NCBI RefSeq assembly: GCF_014654365.1
Contig: NZ_BNAY01000005.1
Location: 434,001 to 498,000, forward strand
DNA: 64,000 bases
Direction of reading: 5' to 3'
DNA from: Amycolatopsis oliviviridis
GTDB taxonomy: Bacteria > Actinomycetota > Actinomycetes > Mycobacteriales > Pseudonocardiaceae
Within the stretch, counting starts at the first letter, position 1, and every line of letters starts with the position of its first letter. The position numbers and the translations under genes are program-made. The notes under the pieces are model-generated. The model was not told the origin of the DNA and did no database searches. It was given only the letters and a program-made list of their open reading frames with translations. This document shows, one piece after another, positions 51,115 through 59,009 of this stretch.

Positions 51115-52314
51115 ATGGCTGACACGAAGATCCTCATCTCCGGCGCGAGCGTCGCCGGCCCGGCGCTGGCCTTCTGGCTCACCCGGTACGGCTTCGAAGT
51201 GACCGTCGTGGAGCGCGCGCCTTCGCTGCGCCCCGGCGGCCAGGCCGTCGACCTGCGCGGAACGGCCAGGGAGGTCGTCCGCCGGATGGGGCTGGACGAA
51301 CGTGTCCGCGAGGCGTGCACGGACACGAAGGGCGAGACCCTCGTCGACCGGAAGAACCGCGCGAAGGCCACCATCCGCGCCGACGACTTCGACGGCGACG
51401 GCGTCGTCGCCGAGATCGAGATCCTCCGCGGCGACCTGACCGAGGTGCTGTACGAGGCGACCAGGGAGCGGACGGAGTACGTCTTCGGCGACCGGATCAC
51501 CGCGCTGGACGAGCGGGCCGACGGCGTCGACGTCACCTTCGCGAGCGGGTCGCGGAGGACGTTCGACCTGGTCATCGGGGCGGACGGGCTGCACTCGGGA
51601 GTGCGCGCGCTGGCGTTCGGCGACGAGTCCCGCTACGTCCGGCACCTGGGCTCGTACCTGGCGTTCTTCACCGTGCCGAACCGGCTCGGCCTGCGGAACT
51701 GGGCGATCGGCTTCGACGACGTCGGCCGGTCCGCCGGGATTCGCGGAATCCGTGACGGCGACGAGGCGATGGCCTATTTCGGGTTCGCTTCGGAGAAGGT
51801 CGACTACGACTATCGCGACGTCGAAGCGCAGAAAGAGCTGGTGCGGGGCTTCGCCGCCGGGATGGAGTGGGAGGCGCCCTGGCTGCTGGAACGGCTGGCC
51901 GACGCCCCCGACTTCTATTTCGACTCGTGCGCGCAGGTGATCATGGAGTCGTGGTCGCGCGGCCGGATCGGGTTGCTGGGCGACGCGGCTTTCTGTCCTT
52001 CGCCGCTTTCGGGGCAGGGGACGAGCCTGGCGTTCGTCGGCGCGTACGTCCTCGCCGGGGAACTCGCGGCCGGTCTCGACACGGGGCTCAAGCGGTACGA
52101 AGCGGTCATGCGTGAGTTCGTCGAGAAGACCCAGGAGATGGGGCGGGAGAACGCGGAGTCGATCTTCGCGAAGTCGCGGGCGGCGTTGCGGACGCGGTAC
52201 CTGATGCTGCGCCTGATGCGGCTGAAGCCGGTCGCCGCGCTGGCGTCGCGGAAGATGCGGGACGTGGTGAACGGCATCGACCTGCCGGACTACCCCGCCC
52301 CACCCCGCATCTAG
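51115..52314 (+). CDS. FAD-dependent aromatic hydroxylase-like monooxygenase
   Basis: 399 residues from ATG 51115 (ATG 51094 and TTG 51079 are in frame). ISGASVAGPALAFWL binds FAD, the DG motif is VIGADGLHSGVR, and the GD motif IGLLGDAAFCPSPLSGQG contacts the FAD ribityl. This is the p-hydroxybenzoate hydroxylase fold, nearest in style to TetX/rifampicin monooxygenase-type enzymes. Substrate unknown. The gene is divergent from mhuD with about 60 bases between. Its TAG stop arises within a family D repeat unit (52305-52328). Confidence 0.9.
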   Translation: MADTKILISGASVAGPALAFWLTRYGFEVTVVERAPSLRPGGQAVDLRGTAREVVRRMGLDERVREACTDTKGETLVDRKNRAKATIRADDFDGDGVVAEIEILRGDLTEVLYEATRERTEYVFGDRITALDERADGVDVTFASGSRRTFDLVIGADGLHSGVRALAFGDESRYVRHLGSYLAFFTVPNRLGLRNWAIGFDDVGRSAGIRGIRDGDEAMAYFGFASEKVDYDYRDVEAQKELVRGFAAGMEWEAPWLLERLADAPDFYFDSCAQVIMESWSRGRIGLLGDAAFCPSPLSGQGTSLAFVGAYVLAGELAAGLDTGLKRYEAVMREFVEKTQEMGRENAESIFAKSRAALRTRYLMLRLMRLKPVAALASRKMRDVVNGIDLPDYPAPPRI

Positions 52315-52405
52315 AGGACGAAACGCGGCGGTCCGGGTCTCGCCACCCGCAGCATCCAGAGGACGAAATGCGACGGGTACCCCGCATCCAGAGGACGAAA
52401 TGCGG
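52305..52405. repeat. Three direct family D units (GCATCCAGAGGACGAAATGC)
   Basis: Units at 52305-52328, 52352-52372 and 52382-52405 have the same orientation and end in GCAT...ATGC, so each is a partial palindrome. Spacers are 23 and 9 bases and unrelated. In unit 1 CATCCAG reads CATCTAG, giving the TAG stop of the upstream gene. Confidence 0.82.
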
Positions 52406-52711
52406 CAATCTCGGTAGCCCTTTCCGCGCGCTCACCCTCGCGCCGTCGCGGAAGGGGTGAAGGTCGAGTTTCCTCGGCTCAGCCGCGTGAAGGAGGCCTT
52501 CACGCGCTTTGGTGGTGGCGCGTGTGGTCACTGAGGCGCTTGTGGCGGTCGGGTGTTCCGTGAAGGCCTCCTTCACTACCTTGAGGGTAGGCAAGTAGGC
52601 CTTCACGGACAGCCCAGCTCGCCTCCAAGCGCATTTAGAGGACGAAATGCGATGGTCGCGGCCCCGGACCGGCCTGTCGCCCCCGCGTTTCGTCCTCTGA
52701 GTGCGCCGGTC
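52406..52711. repeat. Repeat-dense gap between convergent genes (families B and D)
   Basis: No gene seen. It holds a degenerate family B copy at 52457-52508 whose centre matches 6130-6186, another B palindrome at 52559-52608 (22-bp arms, three mismatches), and an inverted pair of D units at 52631-52650 and 52685-52706. Together with 52305-52405 this is the densest repeat cluster in the window. Confidence 0.78.
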
Positions 52712-54154
52712 TCAGCCGCGGAGGGTGCCCGGCAGGAGTTCGGCGTCCGGCGGGATCGTCGTGCCGTGGAACCACGCGTCGAAGAACGGCCGCAGGTCCT
52801 GCTCCGAGAGCTTGATCGTGAACGCCTCGAAATCCGCCCAGGACACGTTGCCGTTCCGATGCGCCGCCGGCCATTCCTTCAGCAGCCGCGCGAACGCGCC
52901 TTCGCCGATCTTCCGCCGCAGTGCGTGGATCGCCAGGATCCCCTTGTCGTAGACGCCGTGGAATTCCTTCCCGGCCCCCATGTCGACCAGTTTCGGCGTC
53001 CAGAAGTCTGGGCTGCCCCGCATGATTTCGAGCGCGGCGCGATAGCGGTCGTCCAGGTTCTCGTTGTCCCGCGACTCCTGCCACAGCCATTGCGCGTACG
53101 ACGCGAGACATTCGTTGAGGCAGATGTCGGACCACGAATTCAGCGTCACCGAATCGCCGAACCACTGGTGTGCGGTTTCGTGCACGACGGTGATCAGCTC
53201 GGCCCATTTCGCGTACGTCGGCCTGGTCTGGGTCTCCAGTGAGAAGTGGATGTCCTCGTCGAGGTAGATCCCGCCCGCCGCGTCCACCGGGTACGGGCCG
53301 AACTTCGAGCTCAGGAAGCCGATGATCTCCGGCAGCCGCCTGCCGGTGTCGCGCCGGTCCTCCGCGCCCGGCGCGTACGCGTTGACCAGCGGCGTTCCGT
53401 CCGGGAGCGCCATCCGGTCGACGGTGAACTTGTCGATCGCCACCGTGGTCAGGTACGGCGCCACGGGCGTGCGCTCCTGCCAGGACGTCGTGGACCAGCC
53501 GTTCGCCGAGGTCTTCTGGATCTCGCGTCCGTTCGAGATGACGGTCCAGCCGTCCGGCACGCGGGCGGTGAGGGTGAACATCGCCTTGTCGCGCGGGGTT
53601 TCGTTGACGGGATACCAGAACGACGCCGAATGCGGCTCGCCGACGACGAACGCGCCGCCGTCCTTCGATTTCTGCCAGCCGTTCTCGCTGCCGCCTGCCT
53701 TGGGCGTCGTGGACGGGTCGCCGCCGTAGACGACCTTCGTGTGGAACGTGCTCCCGTTCCGGATCGGCTCGGCGGGCGTCACCACCAGCTCGAAGTCGCT
53801 CTCGCGGGCGAACTTGGCCGGCTTCCCCTCCACTTCGACGGATTGGACGGTCAAGCCGCGTAAGTCCAAGTTGTACCGATCGAGGTCCTGGGTCGCTTTC
53901 GCGATCACCGTGGTGTCGCCGTCGAGACGCCCTTTCGCGGGGTCGTAAGTGATCCCGACCTGGTATTCGACGGCGTCGTAGCCGCCGTTTCCGTCCATCG
54001 GGTAGTACGGGTCGCCCGCGCCCGAAGCCCCCGGCGCCGGACGCATCGGCGGCAGTGGAGGGGGCGCCGCCGGAGGAGGATCGGCACTGCAACCGATAAT
54101 CAGGGCGCAGACGACCCCCAGGACCAGACCGGCGGCGGGGACACGGCTGCGCAT
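52712..54154 (-). CDS. M1-family metallopeptidase lipoprotein, paralogue 2
   Basis: 480 residues. A lipobox LIIGC places the acylated cysteine at C22, so the enzyme is tethered to the outer face of the membrane, unlike paralogue 1. A proline-rich spacer (25-45) precedes the shared YPMDGNGGYD signature. Zinc residues H325-E-T-A-H329 and E348 and the GVYDKG tyrosine segment are intact. It is close to paralogue 1 in length and domain order. ATG 54154; the divergent hydrolase begins 14 bases beyond. Confidence 0.92.
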   Translation of the reverse strand: MRSRVPAAGLVLGVVCALIIGCSADPPPAAPPPLPPMRPAPGASGAGDPYYPMDGNGGYDAVEYQVGITYDPAKGRLDGDTTVIAKATQDLDRYNLDLRGLTVQSVEVEGKPAKFARESDFELVVTPAEPIRNGSTFHTKVVYGGDPSTTPKAGGSENGWQKSKDGGAFVVGEPHSASFWYPVNETPRDKAMFTLTARVPDGWTVISNGREIQKTSANGWSTTSWQERTPVAPYLTTVAIDKFTVDRMALPDGTPLVNAYAPGAEDRRDTGRRLPEIIGFLSSKFGPYPVDAAGGIYLDEDIHFSLETQTRPTYAKWAELITVVHETAHQWFGDSVTLNSWSDICLNECLASYAQWLWQESRDNENLDDRYRAALEIMRGSPDFWTPKLVDMGAGKEFHGVYDKGILAIHALRRKIGEGAFARLLKEWPAAHRNGNVSWADFEAFTIKLSEQDLRPFFDAWFHGTTIPPDAELLPGTLRG

Positions 54155-54167
54155 GGAGGGGAGCTTA

Positions 54168-54950
54168 GTGGTGATTCAGCGCGACGGGTTGATCACTTTC
54201 GGCGGTGATGGACCGCCGATCGTCCTCCTGCACGGGTTGATGGGCAGGGCGACGACGTGGTGGCGGGTCGCGCGAAGGCTCGAACCGTACGGGCGTGTCC
54301 ACGGCCTCGACGCGCGCGGTCACGGCCGCGGGCCACGCGGCGGACCTTGGCGCACCGAACGGTTCGCCGACGACGTCGCCGCGGTGCTGCGGACGTTCGG
54401 CGAACCCGCCGTCTTGATCGGACATTCCATGGGCGGCCTGCACGCGTGGGTCACCGCGGCCACGCATCCCGAACTCGTCCGCGCCGTGGTCTGCGAGGAT
54501 TTCGCGCCGGATCAGCGCGGCCGGACCGTGGACGCCTGGCGCGGCTACTTCGAGTCCTGGCCGGTCCCGTTCCGGTCCTTGGCCCATGTGCGCGAATTCT
54601 TCGGCGAAACCGGCGACTATTTCCTCGAATGCGTCGAGGAACGGGAAGACGGTTATCACCTGATCGCGTCGCTGCCCGATCTGTACGAGATCGCGGCGGA
54701 ATGGGGGCGGCGGGATTTCTGGGAGTTCGTCGAACGCGTCGAATGCCCGCTGCTCGCGATCGAAGGCGAGCGGACGGCGATGCCGCACGGCCAGCAGGCC
54801 GAACTGGCCGCGCGCGTGCCCGGCGGCCTCGGACGGCACATCGTCGTCCAAGGCGCCGGGCACGTGGTGCACGACGAAGCTCCGGAAACCTACCTAGGCG
54901 CCGTCGACGCGTTTCTCTCCGACGTCCTGGGTCAGCGCTTGGCGAGCTGA
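54168..54950 (+). CDS. Alpha/beta-hydrolase
   Basis: About 260 residues. IVLLHGLMG (oxyanion loop), nucleophile elbow GHSMGG, acid in LLAIEGERT and the histidine in GAGHVVHDEAP make a full catalytic set. Cap helices at about 125-190 are tryptophan-rich. GTG 54168 (or 54171) is chosen because GGAGGGGAG lies just upstream; an ATG at 54153 would overlap the divergent M1 gene. The stop overlaps the convergent thioredoxin-like gene by 19 bases. Substrate not predictable. Confidence 0.88.
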   Translation: MVIQRDGLITFGGDGPPIVLLHGLMGRATTWWRVARRLEPYGRVHGLDARGHGRGPRGGPWRTERFADDVAAVLRTFGEPAVLIGHSMGGLHAWVTAATHPELVRAVVCEDFAPDQRGRTVDAWRGYFESWPVPFRSLAHVREFFGETGDYFLECVEEREDGYHLIASLPDLYEIAAEWGRRDFWEFVERVECPLLAIEGERTAMPHGQQAELAARVPGGLGRHIVVQGAGHVVHDEAPETYLGAVDAFLSDVLGQRLAS

Positions 54951-55372
54951 GCGTCGATCCAGGCGCGCAGCTTCGCCTCGCCCGGGTAGCCGATGTTCCG
55001 CGAGGACGGCAGTTCGGCCGCGTTGCGGACACCGACCAGCGTCGGGAGGTAGCGGATGTTGTACTTGCTGGACAGGTCCCGGCTCTGGTCGACGTCGACC
55101 TCGCCGAGCAGGAACTTGCCGCCGTACTCGCCGGCGAGCCGTTCGATCACCGGTTTCATCTGACGGCACGGCGGGCACCAGGTCGCGCCGAAGTCCATGA
55201 TGACCAGCTTCTGCTTCGAGATGTTCATGACTTCGGCGTAGTTGCCCGAGGTCACCGTCATCACGTTCTCGGCCGCCGGTGACGGTGCGGCGGACGCCGC
55301 GCCGTTGCCGAAACCGGTGATGAGCGCCAGCACACCGGCCAGCACGCAGACGAACCTTTTGGTCTTGGACAA
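54932..55372 (-). CDS. Secreted thioredoxin-like protein
   Basis: 146 residues. Signal peptide about 1-28 (basic start, then VLAGVLALITGF, cleavage near ASA/APS). The thioredoxin fold follows with the active site GATWCPPC at about 70, VDVDQ, and the cis-proline in RYLPT. The WCPPC site differs from the cytosolic WCGPC and suits exported thiol-disulfide exchange. TTG 55372 is chosen with AAGGAG 8 bases upstream. The rhodanese gene lies 27 bases upstream on the same strand, so the pair is probably one transcript. Confidence 0.88.
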   Translation of the reverse strand: MSKTKRFVCVLAGVLALITGFGNGAASAAPSPAAENVMTVTSGNYAEVMNISKQKLVIMDFGATWCPPCRQMKPVIERLAGEYGGKFLLGEVDVDQSRDLSSKYNIRYLPTLVGVRNAAELPSSRNIGYPGEAKLRAWIDAQLAKR

Positions 55373-55399
55373 GACGATCTCCTTCGCGGGGAAGTCCAC

Positions 55400-55750
55400 T
55401 CAGGACGAAGACCCGGTCGGCAATCCGTTCGCGACCCAGTCTTCGATTCCTTCGCGGTACTTGCGGACGTTCTCGTAGCCGAGCTCCAGCAGCCGCCGTC
55501 CGACGAATTCACTGTTGCGGCACGGCGTGTTCGCGCAATAGACGACGATCTCGGCGGTCTTGTCCGGAAGCACCGTCGGTGCCAGGTGATCGGTGAATTC
55601 GGCGGCCTGTTCGTACGGGAACCCCGGAATGTTGAGCGCTTCCGGCAGATGTTCCTTTTCGAAATAGGCGACCGGCATCGTGTCGACCACGACCACCGTT
55701 CCGGCCTCCATTCGGGAGAGCAGTTCCGTACGAGTGATCAACGGCAGCAT
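55400..55750 (-). CDS. Rhodanese-like sulfurtransferase
   Basis: 116 residues, single rhodanese domain. The active-site loop begins YCANTPCRNS, with the catalytic cysteine followed by a second cysteine; the loop matches single-domain persulfide carriers. VVDTMP..YF...HLPGA-like and the final W-containing helix fit the fold. ATG 55750 is chosen for AAGGGG 5 bases upstream. No signal peptide, so it is cytoplasmic, unlike its thioredoxin partner. The pairing suggests handling of sulfane sulfur or thiol stress. Confidence 0.87.
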   Translation of the reverse strand: MLPLITRTELLSRMEAGTVVVVDTMPVAYFEKEHLPEALNIPGFPYEQAAEFTDHLAPTVLPDKTAEIVVYCANTPCRNSEFVGRRLLELGYENVRKYREGIEDWVANGLPTGSSS

Positions 55751-55840
55751 GATGCCCCTTCTCAGACGACCTCGATTGACGATTCCCATCGTCGGCCGTT
55801 TCCGGGACACGCTCTAGTGCCGCCCCCGCATGCCGAAGGG

Positions 55841-56794
55841 TTATCCAGCCGCCAGCCTGCCGTGGCGGTGCAGCCAGGCGCGGTACGGCGCCGTCTGTTC
55901 GGCGAGCCGCCAGTAGCCCGCCGTCGCCTCGCCGGCGAGTTCTTCGACCCTGGGCGCGCACGGGCCGTCCGCCCGCCAGGCGAGCACGTGCCGCACGCAC
56001 ATCGGCGCGCCTGACAGCGGCCGGATGGACAGGCCGTCCGACGGCGGCCGGGTCGGCTGGACCAGGCCGACGCCGTGCCCGCCGCTGACCAGGTCCTCCC
56101 GCGCGGTGTCGATGTCGACGTCGTGGGTGATCCGGGGGTCGAAACCGTGCGCGAGACACATTTCGCGGAACACCACCCGGCAGCCGTCGCCGCCGCTCGA
56201 CACGATCCAGTCCTCCCCGGCCAGTTCGGCGAGTTCGATCTCTTCCGCCTCGGCGAGCGGATGTTCCGCGGGAACCGCGACGAACGACGGTTCCTCGACC
56301 AGGGTCAGGGTCCGCACCTCCGGCGGCACCGGGAGGCCGCGCCCGCCGCAGATCATGATCAGCGCGAGGTCGATGCCCCGGTTCGCGACCTGGGCGAGCA
56401 GTCGTGTGCGTGAAGTGTCGGCGCGGGTGCGAAACGGTTCCCCGGGTCTCAGGTCGCGCAGCCCGGCGAGCAGCGAACCCGTGATGGCGCTGTCGTTCCA
56501 GCCGATCCTGATCGATTCGCCGACCTCGGGCTCCTGCCGGTGGAAGTCGTGCTCCAGTTCGTCGAAGGTGAGCACGATCGCCTTGGCCCGCCGCAGGATC
56601 AGGGCGCCGAGTTCGGTGGGCCGCACCCCGTGCTGGTCGCGATGGAACAGGGAACCACCGACCATCCGCTCGATCCGGCGCAACTGGTGGCTGAGCGCGG
56701 GCTGCCCGAGCCCCAGCCCGGCGGCGGCACGGTTGAGGCTTCCGGAGGCAGCGATCTCACAAATCACGCGAAGATGCCGAACCTGAATCTCCAT
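55841..56794 (-). CDS. LysR-family regulator, paralogue 1, divergent from the cyclodipeptide operon
   Basis: 317 residues. The winged helix-turn-helix spans 5-65 (HLRVICEIAASGSLNRAAAGLGLGQPALSHQLRRIE). The effector domain from about 95 has two lobes, ending in a helix with YWRLAEQTAPYRAWL. LysR 2 (59006-59986) shares HLRVI, the GSL.RAA block and a YW...TA..Y.A.L ending, so the two are paralogues. The 197-base gap to the synthase contains a LysR-type dyad. It likely controls the operon in response to an effector, perhaps the cyclodipeptide or its permease substrate. Confidence 0.9.
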   Translation of the reverse strand: MEIQVRHLRVICEIAASGSLNRAAAGLGLGQPALSHQLRRIERMVGGSLFHRDQHGVRPTELGALILRRAKAIVLTFDELEHDFHRQEPEVGESIRIGWNDSAITGSLLAGLRDLRPGEPFRTRADTSRTRLLAQVANRGIDLALIMICGGRGLPVPPEVRTLTLVEEPSFVAVPAEHPLAEAEEIELAELAGEDWIVSSGGDGCRVVFREMCLAHGFDPRITHDVDIDTAREDLVSGGHGVGLVQPTRPPSDGLSIRPLSGAPMCVRHVLAWRADGPCAPRVEELAGEATAGYWRLAEQTAPYRAWLHRHGRLAAG

Positions 56795-56866
56795 GACTTC
56801 GTATACCGCGCTCCGCGCGTGTCCGGCACCTCCGAAGGTCGCGCCGATTTCACCGTTGTCGCGTGC

Positions 56867-56891
56867 ATACGAAAAATTCTCAAATTCCTAT
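56867..56891. promoter_or_regulatory. Candidate LysR operator ATACGAA-N11-TTCCTAT
   Basis: Near-dyad (6 of 7 pairs) with the 11-base spacing typical of LysR sites, in an AT-rich island of the LysR1-synthase gap. A -10-like TATAAC overlaps at 56889-56894. Confidence 0.5.
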
Positions 56892-56991
56892 AACGCGATG
56901 ACAACCACAGTCGGCAATAGCAGGGGTCACTCAGCGTGGCTACCGTCGGTCGACGCCTCTTCTCCCCGCATATCGCTAATCAGGAGCCGTC

Positions 56992-57693
56992 TTGCTACGA
57001 CCACTGCCGCTCACGGAGCATTGCGCCGACCCGCTGGCGCGAGCCGAGCACGTCTGCATCGGTATCAGCCCGTTCAACAGCTATTTCACGGTGGAACGGA
57101 TCGCCGATCTCGCCCGCTGGGCCATGTCCGCTTTCCAAGGCTTTCATTTCTTCGTCCCGGACGGGCCGTCCGCTTTCACCATGGAGGCCCTCGGCTACGA
57201 CCCGGCACGCGCCGCGCAGAAGGCGCAGCGTCAGGGCAACTACACGCGCAACAAGATAGTCCGGGCGTTGCAGCAGGTCTGCCCTTCGGATCCGAACACG
57301 CTGATCCTCGACGCCGCGGTGCTCGAAACCGATCCCGCGTATCTCGGCCTGCTTTCCGAGGCACACCAACGCTTCGCCCTGGACCCGGAGTTCGCCGAGC
57401 AGTGCCTCGGAGCCACGAACTGGGTGCTGGACCGGCGGCTGCCCGAAGGCGAACACCCCACCCGTGACCAGCTGCGCAGCGCGGTCCGGTACTTCCTGGC
57501 CGAGTTGCCGATGTTCGTCGGCACCGTCGCCGTGGCGGGTGTCAGCAGCTCCGTGTTCGCCTATCACCAGCGGGTCGCGTTCCTCGAACGGCTCTACCGC
57601 GGTGAACTCTCGTGGCGGCCGCTGCCGGGACAGGGCTTCGTCGTCCTCGAACAGGCCATCCCGGAACAGGCCGTCCCGGAACGGGTGGAGTGA
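56992..57693 (+). CDS. tRNA-dependent cyclodipeptide synthase, NYH type
   Basis: 233 residues; uses two aminoacyl-tRNAs to make a 2,5-diketopiperazine. Class Ic-synthetase-like fold with the catalytic serine S26 and N29 in GISPFNSYF, Y167 and E171 in RYFLAE, and Y191-H192 in FAYH. These match the AlbC residues S37, N40, Y178, E182, Y202 and H203 in spacing, placing it in the NYH subfamily. TTG start with AGGAG 5 bases upstream. The NCS1 permease follows with 2 bases between stop and start. Pocket residues do not tell me which amino acids are joined. No P450, oxidase or methyltransferase tailoring gene is adjacent. Confidence 0.93.
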   Translation: MLRPLPLTEHCADPLARAEHVCIGISPFNSYFTVERIADLARWAMSAFQGFHFFVPDGPSAFTMEALGYDPARAAQKAQRQGNYTRNKIVRALQQVCPSDPNTLILDAAVLETDPAYLGLLSEAHQRFALDPEFAEQCLGATNWVLDRRLPEGEHPTRDQLRSAVRYFLAELPMFVGTVAVAGVSSSVFAYHQRVAFLERLYRGELSWRPLPGQGFVVLEQAIPEQAVPERVE

Positions 57694-57695
57694 TC

Positions 57696-59009
57696 GTGGA
57701 ACACGACGACTTCTCCTTGCGCCGGGTACCCGCCGAACGCCGCTATTCCTGGGTTTCCGTCGCGCTGCAACGGTTCGGGCAGGTGTCCTCGTTCCACCAG
57801 TTCCTGCTCGGCGCCGTCCTCGGCTTCGGCATGACCTTCTGGGACGCGGTACTGGCCATCACGATCGGTTCGGTACTGCTGGAGATCATCACCATCCTGA
57901 TGGGTGTCGCCGGTACCCGGGAAGGCCTGTCGACGTCGGTGCTCGCGCGCTGGACCGGGTTCGGCACCGGCGGGTCTTCGCTGGTCGGGCTCCTCATGAC
58001 GCTGAGCCTGGCCGGCTGGTTCGGGGTGCAGAACGACGTGTTCGCCCACGGCCTCCACGCCCTGATGGGCGGCCCGCCGGTGTGGGTGTGGGCGCTCGCT
58101 GGTGGCGCGCTGGTCACCGCGATCGTCGTGTTCGGTTTCCACGCGATGGCCTGGACGGCGTACGTCACGGTGCCCGCCTTCCTCGCGCTGGCGGGATACT
58201 CGATCATCGACGCGCTGAAAGGCCATTCGCTTTCCGTGTTGACGGCCGAACCGCCGCCGGGACCGTCGATGTCGCTGGCGCAGGGCACCACGCTGGTGGC
58301 AGGCGCGTTCATCATGGGCGCGATCATGACCCCGGACATGACGCGGTTCAACCGCACCGCGGCCGACGTGGTGAAGCAGACCCTGGTCAGCGTCACCCTC
58401 GGCCAGTACCTGATCGGCCTGATCGGCGTGCTGCTCGCGCACGCGGCGAAAAGCGCCGACGTGGTCGGGATCATCACGTCGTCGTCCGGGGTGCTCGGCA
58501 CGCTGATCCTGGTCACCGCGATCCTGAAGATCAACGACTGGAACCTCTACTCGTCCTCGCTCGGGCTGGTGAACACCGTGCAGGTGCTGCTGTCCCGGCG
58601 GCTGGACCGCACCACCGCGACCCTGCTGCTCGGCGGTCTCGGCACGGTGCTCTCCGCGATCGGCATCCTCGATCACTTCACCACCTTCCTGACCTGGGTC
58701 GGGGTGCTCACACCGCCGGTGGCGGGGGTAGTGATCGCCGAGTACTACGTCGTGCGGCGCTGGAAACCGGACTTGGAGAGCACGCGAGCGTCCGGGGAAT
58801 TGCCGTCGAATTGCCCGACCTGGGTTCCCAGTGCGCTGATCTGCTGGGCCGCCGGTGCCGCGGTGGGGATCTGGCTGCCGTGGGGAATCGCCACGGTGAA
58901 CTCCGTTTTCGGTGCTTTCCTGCTGTATATTCTTCTCGGCAGACGGACCACGGCCGCGGCGGTTCCCGCGGTGATGACTTCTTCCGACGGGTCGAAAACC
59001 CGTTCGTGA
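57696..59009 (+). CDS. NCS1-family permease (purine/cytosine/hydantoin type)
   Basis: 437 residues with about 12 membrane helices. The N-terminal R.VP...R.SW and FG.GMTFWDA regions and the helix with FG.QND resemble nucleobase and hydantoin cotransporters. GTG 57696 has GGAG 5 bases upstream and starts 2 bases after the synthase stop; its own stop overlaps LysR 2 (GTGA). Known CDPS clusters with NCS1 genes are associated with nucleobase-decorated products, yet no P450 is here. NCS1 members also carry aryl-hydantoins, which resemble cyclodipeptides, so transport of the product itself is possible. Confidence 0.9.
   Translation: MEHDDFSLRRVPAERRYSWVSVALQRFGQVSSFHQFLLGAVLGFGMTFWDAVLAITIGSVLLEIITILMGVAGTREGLSTSVLARWTGFGTGGSSLVGLLMTLSLAGWFGVQNDVFAHGLHALMGGPPVWVWALAGGALVTAIVVFGFHAMAWTAYVTVPAFLALAGYSIIDALKGHSLSVLTAEPPPGPSMSLAQGTTLVAGAFIMGAIMTPDMTRFNRTAADVVKQTLVSVTLGQYLIGLIGVLLAHAAKSADVVGIITSSSGVLGTLILVTAILKINDWNLYSSSLGLVNTVQVLLSRRLDRTTATLLLGGLGTVLSAIGILDHFTTFLTWVGVLTPPVAGVVIAEYYVVRRWKPDLESTRASGELPSNCPTWVPSALICWAAGAAVGIWLPWGIATVNSVFGAFLLYILLGRRTTAAAVPAVMTSSDGSKTRS

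Noticed and set aside
52305..52706. Possible CRISPR array
   Set aside because: Units are 20-24 bases with unequal spacers of 23 and 9 bases, appear in both orientations, and no cas genes are present.
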